DNA of 43,147 bases from Plantago elongata (taxonomy: Eukaryota > Streptophyta > Magnoliopsida > Lamiales > Plantaginaceae), in contig JAYMSP010000717.1 of the NCBI GenBank assembly GCA_036897095.1, positions 1 to 43,147 of the forward strand, in the 5' to 3' direction. Shown piece after piece: positions 20,641 to 32,403 of the stretch (positions are counted from its first letter, which is position 1; every line of letters starts with the position of its first letter). The position numbers and the translations under genes were made by a program. The notes under the pieces were generated by a model. That model saw only the letters and a program-made list of their open reading frames with translations. It was not told where the DNA came from and did no database searches.

Positions 20641-20706
20641 GGATCTCGGGGAGAACCAGTTAGCTCTGGATTGGAGTGGATTTTCTCTCCTAATTACAAC
20701 TCATCC
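20641..20706 (-). other. nuclear insertion of plastid 23S rRNA (NUPT)
   Basis: On the minus strand this reads like a conserved piece of large-subunit rRNA: GATGAGTTGT, CAGAGCTA and CTGGTTCTCCCCGA appear in the order known from plastid 23S rRNA, with about 11 differences in 65 bases from the plastid sequence as I remember it. Several differences are G-to-A or C-to-T, as expected for methylated nuclear copies of organelle DNA. The match stops on both sides, so this is a scrap and not a working rRNA gene. Plastid rather than mitochondrial origin is judged from memory. Confidence 0.6.
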
Positions 20707-21049
20707 ATACAATTTATTAGTTGGAGTTGAACTATCGTAGTAATTGAGCTGCGCAACATTATTAAAAGGGATCGCAATTAAAATTAAAGATAATTAAGTA
20801 CAGCCTCACTGCTGGAGAGCAAAACCAAGAGGAGAAGGAGACAAGTGTACATCAATGGATAGCAAGCAAAAGCAACCAAATATGGAGTGGCAACAACACT
20901 TACATAAATTCATTCATTCGCCAACAAAAATGACACCATTTCCATTAATTCAGTGACTGTAATCACACACTGCAAAAAGTAAACTCTGGCTTAGGATCAG
21001 TACTGGAGTTCTTAATTCATTATTCAATTTTCATTCAAATTCAAGAAAA
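20707..21049 (+). other. upstream region and 5' leader of CYP97A
   Basis: The last 50-100 bp before the ATG is likely the leader. No clear TATA element was chosen. Confidence 0.35.
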
Positions 21050-24000
21050 ATGGCTTCTGCTATTGGTACCTTTGCTAATTGCTCACACCTTCTGCCAACC
21101 AATCGTCTCAATGAGTTCTCCTCAACTCGTTACCCTGCTTCTTCTGCTGCTTTGTTATCCAGCTGTAAAGGGTTTTCTGTCAGGTACTTGTTCAGTACTA
21201 TCTTTGAGTTTTGAGTGTGAAGTTTCTTGCTTTCTTATCAATGGGGTGGAATTGAATGAATTCATCTGTTTACTGTTGTGTGGAAGATTAAAGATGTCAT
21301 TTTTAGGTGTAACCTTATCTTGTTATGTCAAGAAAGTTGAATATGGAGTTTTTTTTTACTAGTGCCTTGCTATTATATGCTAAACTCACTGTCAATTTTG
21401 ATTGTGTTGTTTATTAGTTCGATGGTTGATAGTTGACAAGTTGAGATAGTCGATATGACGATATGTATAAAACTGAACGAGATTTGGGTCCGTTATCGTT
21501 GAGCCTCAAGATGGCATTAGGAATATGGTTTTACCAGTGGAAAAATGGGAAGTTTGGCTAGTTCTGGTGGTTTTTCCGATGGGCGTGATTGCGGGTGAAC
21601 TAGTCGAGTTGCTTAATCTTGTTTAATATACGCTTGGACTGTATCTATGAGCCACGCAAGTCAAAGGAACAACCAAAAGTTAGATTCAGTAAAAGTTCGC
21701 GTTTTTTAGTTTCAAATGTTTTGGAGGCAAAGTGCACATTGTTCCAAATTTTGAAGACTTGTCTGTTTGAAGCTCGGTTGGTAATTTGTTGTGAGGAAAA
21801 ACATTTTTGGGTGTGAGGGCTTTAAAGAAATTGGGTCGATATTGTTTGCTTTATTGTACTCGGGAGTCGGGAGAGCAGTGAACTTGATCACATGAAACCT
21901 ACGTTTGTGGTTGGTCGGATTGAATGTTACAAACTAATTGAATGCTGATTTTACAAATTCGGTTTCACGATATCAACCATGGTTGTTGAATTAACTGTTC
22001 ATGACGTTATTTTGAATGTAGGTGCCAGTCATCAACTAGTACAGATGAAACCAAAACAACCAAAAAAATGAACGTATTTGACAATGCAAGCAACCTTCTT
22101 ACTAATCTCTTGAGTGGAGGGAATCTTGGCTCTATGCCTACAGCTGAAGGTGCTGTTTCAGATCTTTTTGGCAAACCGCTTTTCTTCTCTCTTTACGATT
22201 GGTTCTTAGAGGTACCTCCTTTCAACGCTATTCCAGGACTATCATGTTAGTTTTCTTATGGCCATTGTTTGAGATGCTATGCGTTCATGTATTTCATCTG
22301 ATACTATATGTTTCCAGGAAATTATTATACATATGTTATTGCATTTATTTAAACATTAAGTAAAATAAAACATAAAAAAAAACAGCTCTATCCTAGCAGA
22401 TCAAACTGGTGTTCATTATCAATCACTTGTCTGGATGAGGGAAATCTACAAGACTATAATGTTGTATCTGCAGTTCGTCATGTTCATATGATGTTTCTAT
22501 CTAGTTTTAATATCTTAAATCCTTGTCGAGGACAGTTTGCTTATGAATCTGAGGGATAGGTTAGGAATCACCTCTAGCTATCAGTGTAGCTGCTCCAAAT
22601 GTTTTGCAATTAATCTTTATTCTCACATATGCATGAGAGATGAATTTTCGCTGTGTTTCTCATTTGCTTGCACTTACAGCATGGCTCGGTATATAAACTT
22701 GCATTTGGCCCGAAGGCATTTGTTGTCGTCTCTGATCCCATTGTTGCAAGATACATTCTTCGTGAAAATGCATTTTCATATGACAAGGTATCTTATACTC
22801 CAACCCTTCTTTCTTCTTATTAAACTTATCTTACATAGAGTCCCTTTACTCTTGGGATCTGGTTCTTGTAATTAATTGCGTACTCTATCATGGTCAAATA
22901 CATGTATTTTCTTTTAGTTAGAATGTATGTTCTAATGTACATTATAATGATATTATCAAGGGTGTTCTTGCTGATATATTGGAACCTATTATGGGAAAAG
23001 GACTTATACCTGCGGATCTTGACACCTGGAAGCTGAGAAGAAGAGGTACGCTATTGCCTTATTCCTATCTGGTTACCTCATGTGTATTCTGTCTCACTCC
23101 TCATTTTACATCAAGGATCATTGATATGCTAGTATACCATTTCATGGTAGTTACTGATGAGGTATTACTGCAAGAGCAAGAGTATTTCAATTCGGTTTCA
23201 AGCTGGTCTACTACTATTTGTCAATTTGTGCTTTCTACAAGTTAAAGGAATGGTGGACATATAAAAATAATGGGTAGGTTTTGTTAAGCATGTTTCAGTT
23301 TCTACTTCAAAGTACCACACAACATAATAGAAGGGTATTACCAAATGAACAAATTATAAGAGGGAAAAAACATAAAATGTCTTATCGCTTGGTCACGCTT
23401 AATGTAGTTATGCTTATGTATACTATTTATGACACTTATAACCCATTTTCCTCAACCAGTTTACAAAAGGTTCTTGCTCGTAAAGTTATTTATTTAGAGA
23501 GACTCTCATAAGAGACTTGACTGTTCGAAATGATTGGAAATTAACATCACATAATATTGATAAGGTGAGTGTGCCATACACTTGGAGATAAAGGGATATA
23601 ATTTTAATTTATATTAGGAAAATCTTGACTTCTACAAGAATTTGGCATATTTTTCTCAAATGAAAACACTGCATGGTAAATATTAATTGGATCATAATTT
23701 GGGCAATATAATGTGTTTGCAGAGTAATCATGTGATTTTATATTTTAGAGCATAAGCATAGTAGACAAGTTTCATGTTTACGCCATGCCGTGCAGTTATT
23801 GCTCCGGGATTTCATGCGTTGTACTTGGAAGCTATGGCCAAAGTTTTCACAGACTGCTCTTTGAGAATGACTGCAAAAATTGAGCAGCTTTTAGAGGCAG
23901 AGGCTTCAGGTGGAAAGAAGAAGATTGAGTTGGATCTTGAATCTGAATTTTCTAGTTTAGCTCTTGATATCATTGGACTCGGTGTTTTCAACTACGATTT

Positions 24001-26257
24001 TGGTTCCGTTACAAAAGAATCTCCTGTTATTAAGGTGTGGTAAGCATTATGGATACTATCTTGTTACCATATGTACATATATTCTAGGCGCATATGCTTT
24101 AATATGATGTCTTGAACATAGTCCTTATTTCTATGCTCTCAAAGGAAACAATGGAGCTGTTATGTCGTGTGCTGTAGTCTTGCTATGCTTTATTTTCTTT
24201 TCAATATCACGGAGATGTTTCAGATGTTGAGTATATAGCAGCATCCCCAGAAAGTAATGCCACCTGAGCCAAATGAGCAGCTTCTTTCTTACTAGTTAAT
24301 TGGTTTTAAGTTTCTGAAGTTGTAAGTCTTTCCCAGGCTGTATATGGTACACTTTTTGAAGCTGAGCATCGTTCGACGTTCTACATTCCTTACTGGAAAG
24401 TCCCATTGGCAAATTGGCTAGTTCCTCGGCAACGGAAGTTCCAGAAGGACCTTAAGGTCATTAACGATTGTCTTGATGGTCTGATAAAAAATGCAAAAGA
24501 AACCAGAGAGGTGAGACTATTATACTCTTAACTCTTTGGCATTTCAGGATGTTGTCTTTTATTATAGAAGTTCGTAGATCATTAAAAAGTTTGCTTTCAT
24601 TATCTTTATTGTTTTCACAGGAAGCGGATGTTGAAAAACTGCAGCAAAGGGACTACCTGAACATCAAGGTTTGTTATATACACTGCAAGAAAGACGAAGT
24701 TGTACATTTACCTACATATTGAGGCCTCAGATAAGTTGATGCAGCACTGTAACTAAAAAAGTTTGCAGGATGCTAGTCTGTTGCGATTCTTGGTCGACAT
24801 GAGAGGCGTAGATGCTGATGATCGTCAGGTAAACAACCTTTCCTGTGTGTCTATTCTGTACCTTTTGCTTCTTCCGTTGACATGAAAATCACTATTGTAA
24901 TTTCAAAATTTTCAACTGCTGTAATAGCTAAGAGATGACTTGATGACGATGCTTATAGCTGGACATGAAACTACTGCAGCCGTTCTTACCTGGGCTATTT
25001 TCCTTCTTGCTCAAGTAAGGTTACAATTGAATTTGCTATATATTGATCATTCTCACACTGGAATCACTGTATGTCATGCTGTTCAGCATTGTAATACTAG
25101 AGAATAAACGTTTATGCCAGAATCCTTCCAAGATGAAGAAAGCACAGACAGAAATTGATTCAATTCTTGGTCAGGGGAGAACAACATATGAAGCAGTGAA
25201 GAAACTAGAGTGCGTTACACTGAAGTTTTTTCACAGTTATTCTCCGGTGTTGATTTAGTTTCTTTCTTTTGTTATTGGGGGTTATTGGCATTTGAGTATG
25301 GATTTGCATATCCAAATTCTTCAGGTACTTGCGACTTATTGTCGTGGAGTCTCTACGTCTATATCCTCAACCTCCATTGCTTATTAGACGTTCTCTCAAA
25401 CCCGACAAATTACCAGGTATACATTCTGATCCTTCGATGATAGACGTATCATGATGAAAATAAGTAAAAGGAAGCCTGATTTTAATTAATCTATAAGACT
25501 GACTTGGCAGAAATTGAATTGGTCATAAACAAAAATGAAATTATCAAGTTATCAGGGCAACAGAATGGATGTTCGAAGGTTTTGGGTGAATTTCTATAGG
25601 TCTTCGAATTCCTGAAATTTATACCTTCATACTGCAGGTGGTTATCAGGGCGACGGAAATGGATATTCGATCCCAGCTGGCACTGATATATTTGTTTCTG
25701 TAAGTACATGGCATGTCACAGTTGTATCGATGCTAAAATAGGTTCCAGTTTAACTATATCCTTGTTCAATCTAACAATAATTCAATCAGGTATATAATCT
25801 CCATAGATCTCCATATTTCTGGGACAACCCAAACGATTTTGAACCTGAGAGGTTTCAAATACAAAAGCCAAGTGAAATTGAAGGTTGGGCTGGCTACGAT
25901 CCATCACGCAGCCCTGGAGCATTGTATCCAAACGAGGTACATACTTCACTTAACGTTAACTAAAGAAATTCTGCTTATCTAGCATTGTCAATTATGGACT
26001 AATATGTCAGCTGTTGGCAAAACCAGATAATATCAGATTTTGCCTTCTTGCCATTTGGGGGCGGGCCAAGAAAATGCGTTGGGGACCAATTCGCCCTAAT
26101 GGAATCAACCATAGCACTGGCAATGCTTCTGCAGAAGTTTGATGTGAATCTGAAGGGATCTCCCGAAGCAGTAGAGCTGGTTACAGGTGCAACGATTCAT
26201 ACCAAGAATGGACTATGGTGCCAACTGCAGAAGAGACATACACCAACAACAGATTAA
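21050..26257 (+). CDS. CYP97A3: CYP97A carotene beta-ring hydroxylase (LUT5-like)
   Basis: Fourteen exons give 581 aa: 21050-21183, 22022-22211, 22680-22787, 22961-23045, 23796-24034, 24337-24510, 24621-24668, 24769-24828, 24928-25014, 25121-25209, 25325-25416, 25638-25699, 25790-25936 and 26027-26257. All junctions are GT/AG and in frame. The Ser/Thr-rich N-terminus ([20 protein letters not shown]) is a plastid transit peptide. P450 marks are complete: I-helix AGHETT (357-362), ExxR E413-R416, PERF in exon 13, and the haem loop [10 protein letters not shown] with C522 as iron ligand. [16 protein letters not shown] and [17 protein letters not shown] are typical of CYP97A. The known family role is hydroxylation of the beta ring of alpha-carotene, working with CYP97C to make lutein. 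Arabidopsis CYP97A3 has 595 aa, so this copy is full length. It is convergent with FAR1. Confidence 0.95.
25549..25580 (+). pseudogene. decayed duplicate of CYP97A exon 12 within intron 11
   Basis: GTTATCAGGGCAACAGAATG at 25548, continuing GATGTTCGAAG, aligns to the start of exon 12 (GTTATCAGGGCGACGGAAAT at 25640, continuing GGATATTCGATC) with about four changes and one single-base gap in 32. Similarity fades after that. It has no usable acceptor beside it, so it is read as a relic of a local duplication and not an alternative exon. Confidence 0.6.
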
Positions 26258-26823
26258 ACAGCCTTAGTGTAGGTTCGAACCTCTGATAGAAGGTTACATA
26301 CAGTGCTACAGTTTTACTTGTACAAGTCAAAGGTATAGAGCCAGCATTTCGGCTCCCATAAAGAGGTTTTATGCATGGAAATGGAATTGCTTGTATCACT
26401 CTAAAGCATTTGTTATTGGGCAAAATGAAAGCAAACCAAATCCCTCGGAATATTGGAAAGATTGAAAATATTACCCAGGAGTCGAAAAAGTTAAATGTAA
26501 ATCCATGTTCTGTACTGAATTTCAGTCACCTATCAAATCAATATAGGTTCAACCGTACAAGGTGTCGAGCTTTGCCTGGGCAGGCAAAGTATGTGGCAAG
26601 TTTCTTAAAAACAATCCAGGACTGAGAAGCTCTGCTAAAACAACATATGACTTGATTAATCACAAAAAACACAAAACAGAACTACCTTTGATTGTAAGCT
26701 TGTCTGTTGAACTTAAAAGAAGTTAGTACATCTGATCTGGTGGACATGAAAGATCCCAGCTTAAGGGCCTTCAAGTTCTAATTTATCTACATTTGTGACA
26801 GCTGCATTGAGGTCACAAAATCA
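26258..26823. other. shared 3' region of convergent CYP97A and FAR1
   Basis: Only 566 bp separates the two stop codons, so the 3' untranslated regions must be short or overlap. The frames here have no family resemblance. Confidence 0.6.
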
Positions 26824-29800
26824 TCAAGAATTTCTAGCTGTGCCATGTACTGATCGCACATTGTGCTCATCCTGAAAGAACATAAAAGGATGTTATAATG
26901 CATTTAAACCAAAAAAAAACATAACGATAATAATAAATAAATCTTTTTTGTATAGGCCGCATAAACACACCTGCAAGCTGAAGCCGAAACCTGGTTGTCT
27001 AAAATCCAGATGCCCCTGCAGAAATAACAAGATATGGTCATCTAATACAATACAACGGATGAAAAGAAACCATGCACTGTTTCGCTTTTCATCAAGAACA
27101 ATAATCATTGATGAGTAAGCTCAAGTGAAGACGTGAAGCCTTAACCATACATCCATACTTGATGTGGTGAAAGGTTATCAAAAACCCACTTTTTTCAATC
27201 ATATCAAGAAAACCAAGATGAAGACTAAGAGATCACATAAAACTATGTCTAGTAGACAACCATACCAGTCCAGGTACGCTTTGTGCTGCATAAAAACCGT
27301 CGTGGCTGGATGTGATGGAGGACAACTGTCCCTGCAATAAATAAAATACCAAAAGGTCGGTTCACATACAAAGAGCCAATATTTAGTAGGTTAATCCTAA
27401 ATATCAGATGCTTATGCAATGCCACACAAGTCAGAAAACATTACCAGCCCCTGCATGGTTGGCTGACCAACATAGTAAGCATCGTGTGGTGGTTCCATCA
27501 AGTTCAGCTGGATCAATAACAAGTCAACAGTATGGAGTTCAGTTTCATAATTACATCACCAGCCCCTAAGCTATGTAAGAGCTGCAAGTTTACCCTCTAA
27601 TTGTATATTTTTGTGCAAAATACTCCATAAAGTTGGCAGGGTTGCAATTTACCACTCAAAGTTTCAAAAGGTGTGCAATTTGCCCCATCCAATTTTGTAT
27701 TTTAGTTTTTTTACAGCGCAAAATCACATACATTTTGAAACTTCAAGAGGCAGACTGCAACCATGCTAGGGGAGCAGTTTGTACCAGGTTAAAAAGCTTT
27801 AGTGGGGAAATCACACCCGGTACAAAGTTTAGGGGCACTTCGCACAAATGGTCAAAGCTTTAGGTGGGCAAAGCGCTTTTTTGCCTATTATATAATTATG
27901 ATCTTTAGAAATAAAAAGGTTACAGCAGCATAGAAAACCATACCAATCCATGCGTATGCTGTTGAGACCCATAATATCCATTAAGGCTGATACCCTCGGA
28001 GGTTAAACTGTTCTCCTGACAGAACATCAAGGAAGAAAGACCCATCTGTAAGGGCACTAAAATAGAAAAGGGCAAGAAAGCACCATATTCTAGACCCCTG
28101 CAGTTTATAATATATACATGCATTTAGTCCAATGGAGACATTACATAATACTAGTATCTTACCATTTGTTGTAGACTTTCCTGAGCCTCAACAGCCACAG
28201 CTTCTGTCTCCGGTTGTATCTGAGAAAGAAAGGTGCTTCACGGCATTGGTTGGAAATTTTAAGATGGATATCACGATAGAAAGGATGTTTCCGACACCAA
28301 ACTGTACCTTTCTTTTCTTGTTTGCACTTCTCTTCTTATTTTGTTTGGTAATGCTGATCAGCTGACTCCCTCCTCTAGCACATCGCAAAGCAACGGAATC
28401 ACTGTTACTTTCTCCAGCTGCTCTGTTATTGATATTCACGCAGTCCTTCAGACCATCGACCAAAGCACGGCAAGCAATGGTGTAACTCTTCTCATTTAAT
28501 GAACCTTCTTCGCCTAACTCAATAGCCCGCTTGCACAGATCATTGTATCTTTGCACCCTGGTCTGAATTTTCTCAGCTCCTGCTTGCCTACTTTTTGCAT
28601 CTTTTGTCCACCTCTTCAGGATGTACTGGGATGGGATGCTAGAACGACCGCACATTTGGAGGACATTCATGGAATGTCTGCAAAGAAAACCTTTATGCTC
28701 AAACATTAGGCATGAACAAGAAACTTCTGACTTTACTTCGTTCCACATAACCATGAAATTGTCATTTTTCTCACAATCATTTACGTTAAAAATAACATTT
28801 CCTTCAAGGTCCTTCTCTCCTTCCTCCTTAGGATGGCAACCTACCACTCCCAAAACCTCTACCTGAAACTTTCTGAAGATAGCATGCGTATAAATTGTTG
28901 ACATTTGTTTCTCCCAAGGAGAAGGTGATTTAAGTGCCGGTTGTTTGTGACACGTATCAAAATCTGCCATCTCTTCCTCTTCGTACCTGTTCTGAAGTAT
29001 TGTCCTGTACTGCCTCACAAACTCTTTCAAATTTGTCTTTTTATGAATATATTTGTCAAACAAAGAGTTTACACTTTCAGATCTGTGAGACATGGACATC
29101 CCGGCCAAGAACGTGTCTCTCATGAAAGCTGGCACCCATTTTTTTCTGTCCAAATAGATTGCATGGATCCATTCGTTTTCTTGCAAATCAAATTTGCTCA
29201 CCATCTTCCACCACCTCATGTCAAACTCTTCATCGGTCAGTGACTTGAATATGCACTTGGTGAACTTCCTCATGAAATTGTCGTGTTGTCTGAGCACGTT
29301 AGTAAGGGTCTCAGGTATCTTTTGCAATATGTGCCAAAGAGGATAACAGTGGCGCGAATAAGGGAAAACTTCTTCAATAGCAGATTTCAGTTGTTTGTCT
29401 TGATCAGTGATAATTACTTCAGGAGCTTGCCCACCCATAGCTCTAAGCCATGTCTTCATTAACCAAACAAATGTTGGTTTGGATTCATCGGATAACAGTG
29501 CAAATCCAAGCAATATTGGCTGACAGTGATGGTTCACACCGAGAAATAGAACGATGGACATCTTATCAATGGTCCTAACATAACTTGTGTCGAAGAAAAC
29601 GACATCACTGAAGCTGATATAGTCTTGCCTGTGTTTGGCATCTACCCAAAACAAATTCCTCAACTTCTGATCTCTGTTCAAGTCTACTGCATAAAAGAAA
29701 CGAGGATTATCTCTCTGGATTTGCATAAAACACTCCATCATGACTTGAGCATCCCCTTCTTCTAAAGGCAAGTACCTGTCACGATCTAACTGGTGCTCGA

Positions 29801-30422
29801 ACTCATTCTGACTAACAGTGCCAGAATCATCAGGGCAACCGCCAGATTGTCTCGACATCTCAACATAAATCTTTTTTGTTCTCTCACTAATCGCATGTAG
29901 GATGTCTATATTATTCTTCTGGGACAATTTCACATTCTTACGGATACGGAAATGATACGCTAGTGCAGGCAAAAGTTCATGGTTATGTTCCTTCACGAAC
30001 TCATGAATATACCATTTCCCGTCCCATCTTCTCTTAACGTGCATACTGGCTTTACAAGCCGTCTTCTTGACAGTTGGCCTCCTACTACTGCCGCTCTCCT
30101 GCTCAGGTGTAACCCCATATCTCGAACATGCAAACTTAGCATCAATAAAATCTTTACTCCTCTTTGAACGTCGGCTGTTCTTAATCGAGATGGTGAACCC
30201 CATCGACTTTGCATATTCCTGATAAAACGAATACGCTGCTTCATTCGACTCAAATTCAATACCATCATGCGGTTCCAGGTTTTCAGCCTCAGCATGCAAC
30301 CTCCCATCAGAACAACTCCGAACCTGGGTGTCACTAGGCCCCTCGGAATCAACAGCCGTAACAGTACGCGATCCTATCAATTCAGTACCACCACTCACTA
30401 CAGGCTCTTCAGAGTCTACCAT
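26824..30422 (-). CDS. FAR1: FAR-RED IMPAIRED RESPONSE 1 (FAR1) transcription factor
   Basis: Seven coding exons give 821 aa: 28308-30422, 28163-28219, 27944-28015, 27445-27507, 27266-27331, 26971-27015 and 26824-26871. Every small exon is a multiple of 3 and matches the FAR1/FHY3 tail (SLNGYYGSQQ, LNLMEPPHDAYY, GQLSSI, GHLDFRQP). The FAR1 zinc domain spans about 55-152 (C99, C123, H146, H148). A MULE-type transposase domain follows, with Asp in FFDTSYV (278) and ITDQDK (340). The SWIM zinc finger is C569-x-C571...C581-x-H583, and KKRSANKKRK (696-705) is a nuclear signal. FAR1 and FHY3 are domesticated transposases that activate FHY1/FHL in phytochrome A signalling; Arabidopsis FAR1 has 827 aa. 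The ATG at 30422 is preferred because the in-frame one at 30515 lies before an acceptor-like TTTTTTACAG and is probably intronic. Confidence 0.95.
27555..27885. mobile_element. MITE-like insertion in FAR1 intron 3
   Basis: Imperfect inverted repeats bound about 330 bp. Reading outward from the interior, the left arm has GGGTAAACTTGCAGCTC and then ATAGCTTAGGGG; the right arm has GGGGCACTTCGCAC and then AAAGCTTTAGGTGG. The interior repeats GCAATTTACC/GCAATTTGCCCC words. No coding. The family is not assigned with confidence. Confidence 0.45.
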
Positions 30423-31228
30423 GCTATCATCTAAAGCTTTCCTATACTCACAAATGCAATATCTTGGACAAATAACCCACAAGTTCTCGCCCTGTAAAAA
30501 AGTAATGAAATCCAACTTTTAGGATGCTAGGAGCTAGGTTTACAATTTTACATACATCAAAGGACTATTATTTCTAGAATTTTTTCTTCAAATTTCAAAG
30601 TAAACAAAGCTAAAAGTGAATGGTTCCAATCTGAAATTGTCTCTAAAACTCAAAAAGATCCAACCTTTATCTTGAATAAACATAATCGAACAAATGAAGA
30701 AAGGGCTATCTATGAGTTACAGAAAAGCAGAAACAATTGTTATGAAGAAAATCGGAAGAGTAAATTCAGCATACCAATTATGCAATTGCAGAAACAATTG
30801 ATAATGAACAATGGAGAATTTGCAATTTCCGGCAAGAGCTGCTGCTTCTGCAACACCGTCTGATTGTGTGCGCGTAAGATGATGAATTCGGTAGTTTCCA
30901 AATTGGCCTCTCCAAAAGCGTCAATGTGTGATAATAAAAGGAACGGTTAGCAAGTTTATAATAAATGTTGGACAAAGTTTTAATTCCTACAAATGGTATC
31001 AATATTAGTATAATTTATAAAACGGTTAATAATTTTTTTAAATTATTCTTCCACTTCAAAAATGTTATTTCATTCGAATTAATTTTATCATTCGAATAAA
31101 TAAATTTAAAAATTTTAAAAAAAAACGAAAAAAATTGATTTTTTTTCACATCTCCAATCTGGGTAGCTCCATATTGGAGCAAGGAAGCTCCAAGCGAAGC
31201 AACTCCAGATCAGAGTTATTGTTACTCC
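30423..31228. other. FAR1 5' untranslated and promoter region
   Basis: On the minus strand the acceptor-like TTTTTTACAG at 30492-30501 implies a leader intron ending there, a common layout in this family. A further leader exon probably lies near 30780-30870, where the sequence is richer in G+C (GCAGAAGCAGCAGCTC). The exact transcript start is unknown. Confidence 0.4.
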
Positions 31229-31650
31229 GATTAATTGTGTAAACAACTCCGAATTTTAAAAAAATTAAAATTAAATTAAAATGAATGGGACACATGTTGG
31301 CATGAGAATTAATCTCATAAAATTAATTTAAAAAAATGAAATAAAAACACTCGATTTAGGATTTTAAATCAACCCCAAATCCCCAAATCGATCATAGTAT
31401 CATCTTCTTCAACAAAGTCGAGTACTTAAATTAAGAAAATCGAGCAAAATTAACACCTGAATTAAGCCAATTGAGAAGAATGTCATCATCTTCGACGTCA
31501 TACGGAGATTTTCGACGAGTGAAATGTACTACTGTCGACGTTTATTGATTCTTACGAGATTAAATATCATGCCAACACGTGTCCTACTCAGTTTTTAATT
31601 TTTAATTTTTATTTTAATTAAATTCCAGAATTAATCTCCGTCAAACGCGT
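31229..31650. mobile_element. long-TIR MITE between FAR1 and GABA-T
   Basis: Inverted arms of about 90-100 bp: the left has GGACACATGTTGGCATG (31288-31304) then TTAATCTCATAA, the right has CATGCCAACACGTGTCC (31568-31584) preceded by TTACGAGATTAAATAT. 16 of 17 bases of that core are complementary. The AT-rich outer arms also pair (AATTTTAAAAAAATTAAAAT against its decayed complement). The interior of about 250 bp has no frame. Probably a non-autonomous Mutator-like element; no target duplication identified. Confidence 0.55.
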
Positions 31651-31769
31651 GCCCAACTCAAGGAATGAGCCATCGATTGACAAGCACGCATCACTTTATG
31701 CTAGGGAAGTCACCGACATATATAGTTTATACGCGTTGATTTGCAGTATTTCTGTTACACAAGGTTAAC

Positions 31770-32225
31770 GTTGAGTATATAAACTAGATTTGGCCCAACC
31801 TGAAGTATAATTTATCCAATTTTTCCTACTTTATACAGATGGTTGATTAAAGGCATAATTTATATATAATATTGAGTATATAAAATGTAAGTGGTACAGT
31901 ATGTGGTATAATTTATTCAATTTTCCCTACTTTATACAGATGATTGATTAAAGGTATACATTTTACACAATATGATAAATTTTCCTACTTTAGATGGTTA
32001 ATTAAAGGTATAAATTTTATACAATATTGAGTATATGAAATGTGTGGTACAATATGAAGTATAATTTATCTAATTTTCCCTGCTTTATACTGATGGTTGA
32101 TTAAAGGTATAAATTTTATATAATATTAAGTATATAAAAGTACAGATGGTTAGTTAAATGTATAAATTTTATACAGTATTGAGTATATAAAATATAAGTG
32201 GTACAATCTAGAATATAATTTATAT
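31770..32225. repeat. higher-order tandem repeat, about 154-bp period
   Basis: The word GATGGTTGATTAAAGGTATA and its variants recur at about 31841, 31942, 31996, 32095 and 32148. Successive distances are 101, 54, 99 and 53 bp, so a long and a short subunit alternate and the pair repeats every 152-155 bp. Other shared words are TATTGAGTATATAAAA, GTGGTACAAT and TTTTCCCTACTTTATAC. Confidence 0.75.
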
Positions 32226-32291
32226 TTTACCCTTTGACTCTGCTGGAGCAGATCAAGTCGAGCCGTGTAATCGGTAAAGAGATGGAGTAGA

Positions 32292-32403
32292 TGTTGAAAT
32301 TGGCTCATCTAACTCCTAAAATAACTTGTAAGTAGAGAGATATTTGTCTCATATCTTATAGATAACGTACGATATATTTTTAAGTGGTGTGGTATATTTA
32401 ACA
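32292..32403 (-). mobile_element. solo LTR, same TRIM family as 5495-5858
   Basis: On the minus strand this 112-bp segment starts TGTTAAATATACCACACC, contains TATAAGATATGAGACAA, and ends in TTTCAACA. It matches the 112-bp LTR at 5747-5858 in order and length. No partner LTR was recognised beside it, so it is read as a solo LTR or fragment. Old and non-coding. Confidence 0.6.

Noticed and set aside
26824-30422. FAR1 locus as an active Mutator transposon
   Set aside because: It has the FAR1-specific exon tail and nuclear signal, family-length protein and no terminal inverted repeats around it, so it is the domesticated host gene.
30423-30515. Upstream in-frame ATG at 30515 as the FAR1 start
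   Set aside because: It is followed by TTTTTTACAG|GG, a strong acceptor-like site, so this ATG probably lies in a leader intron. The ATG at 30422 fits the family length better.
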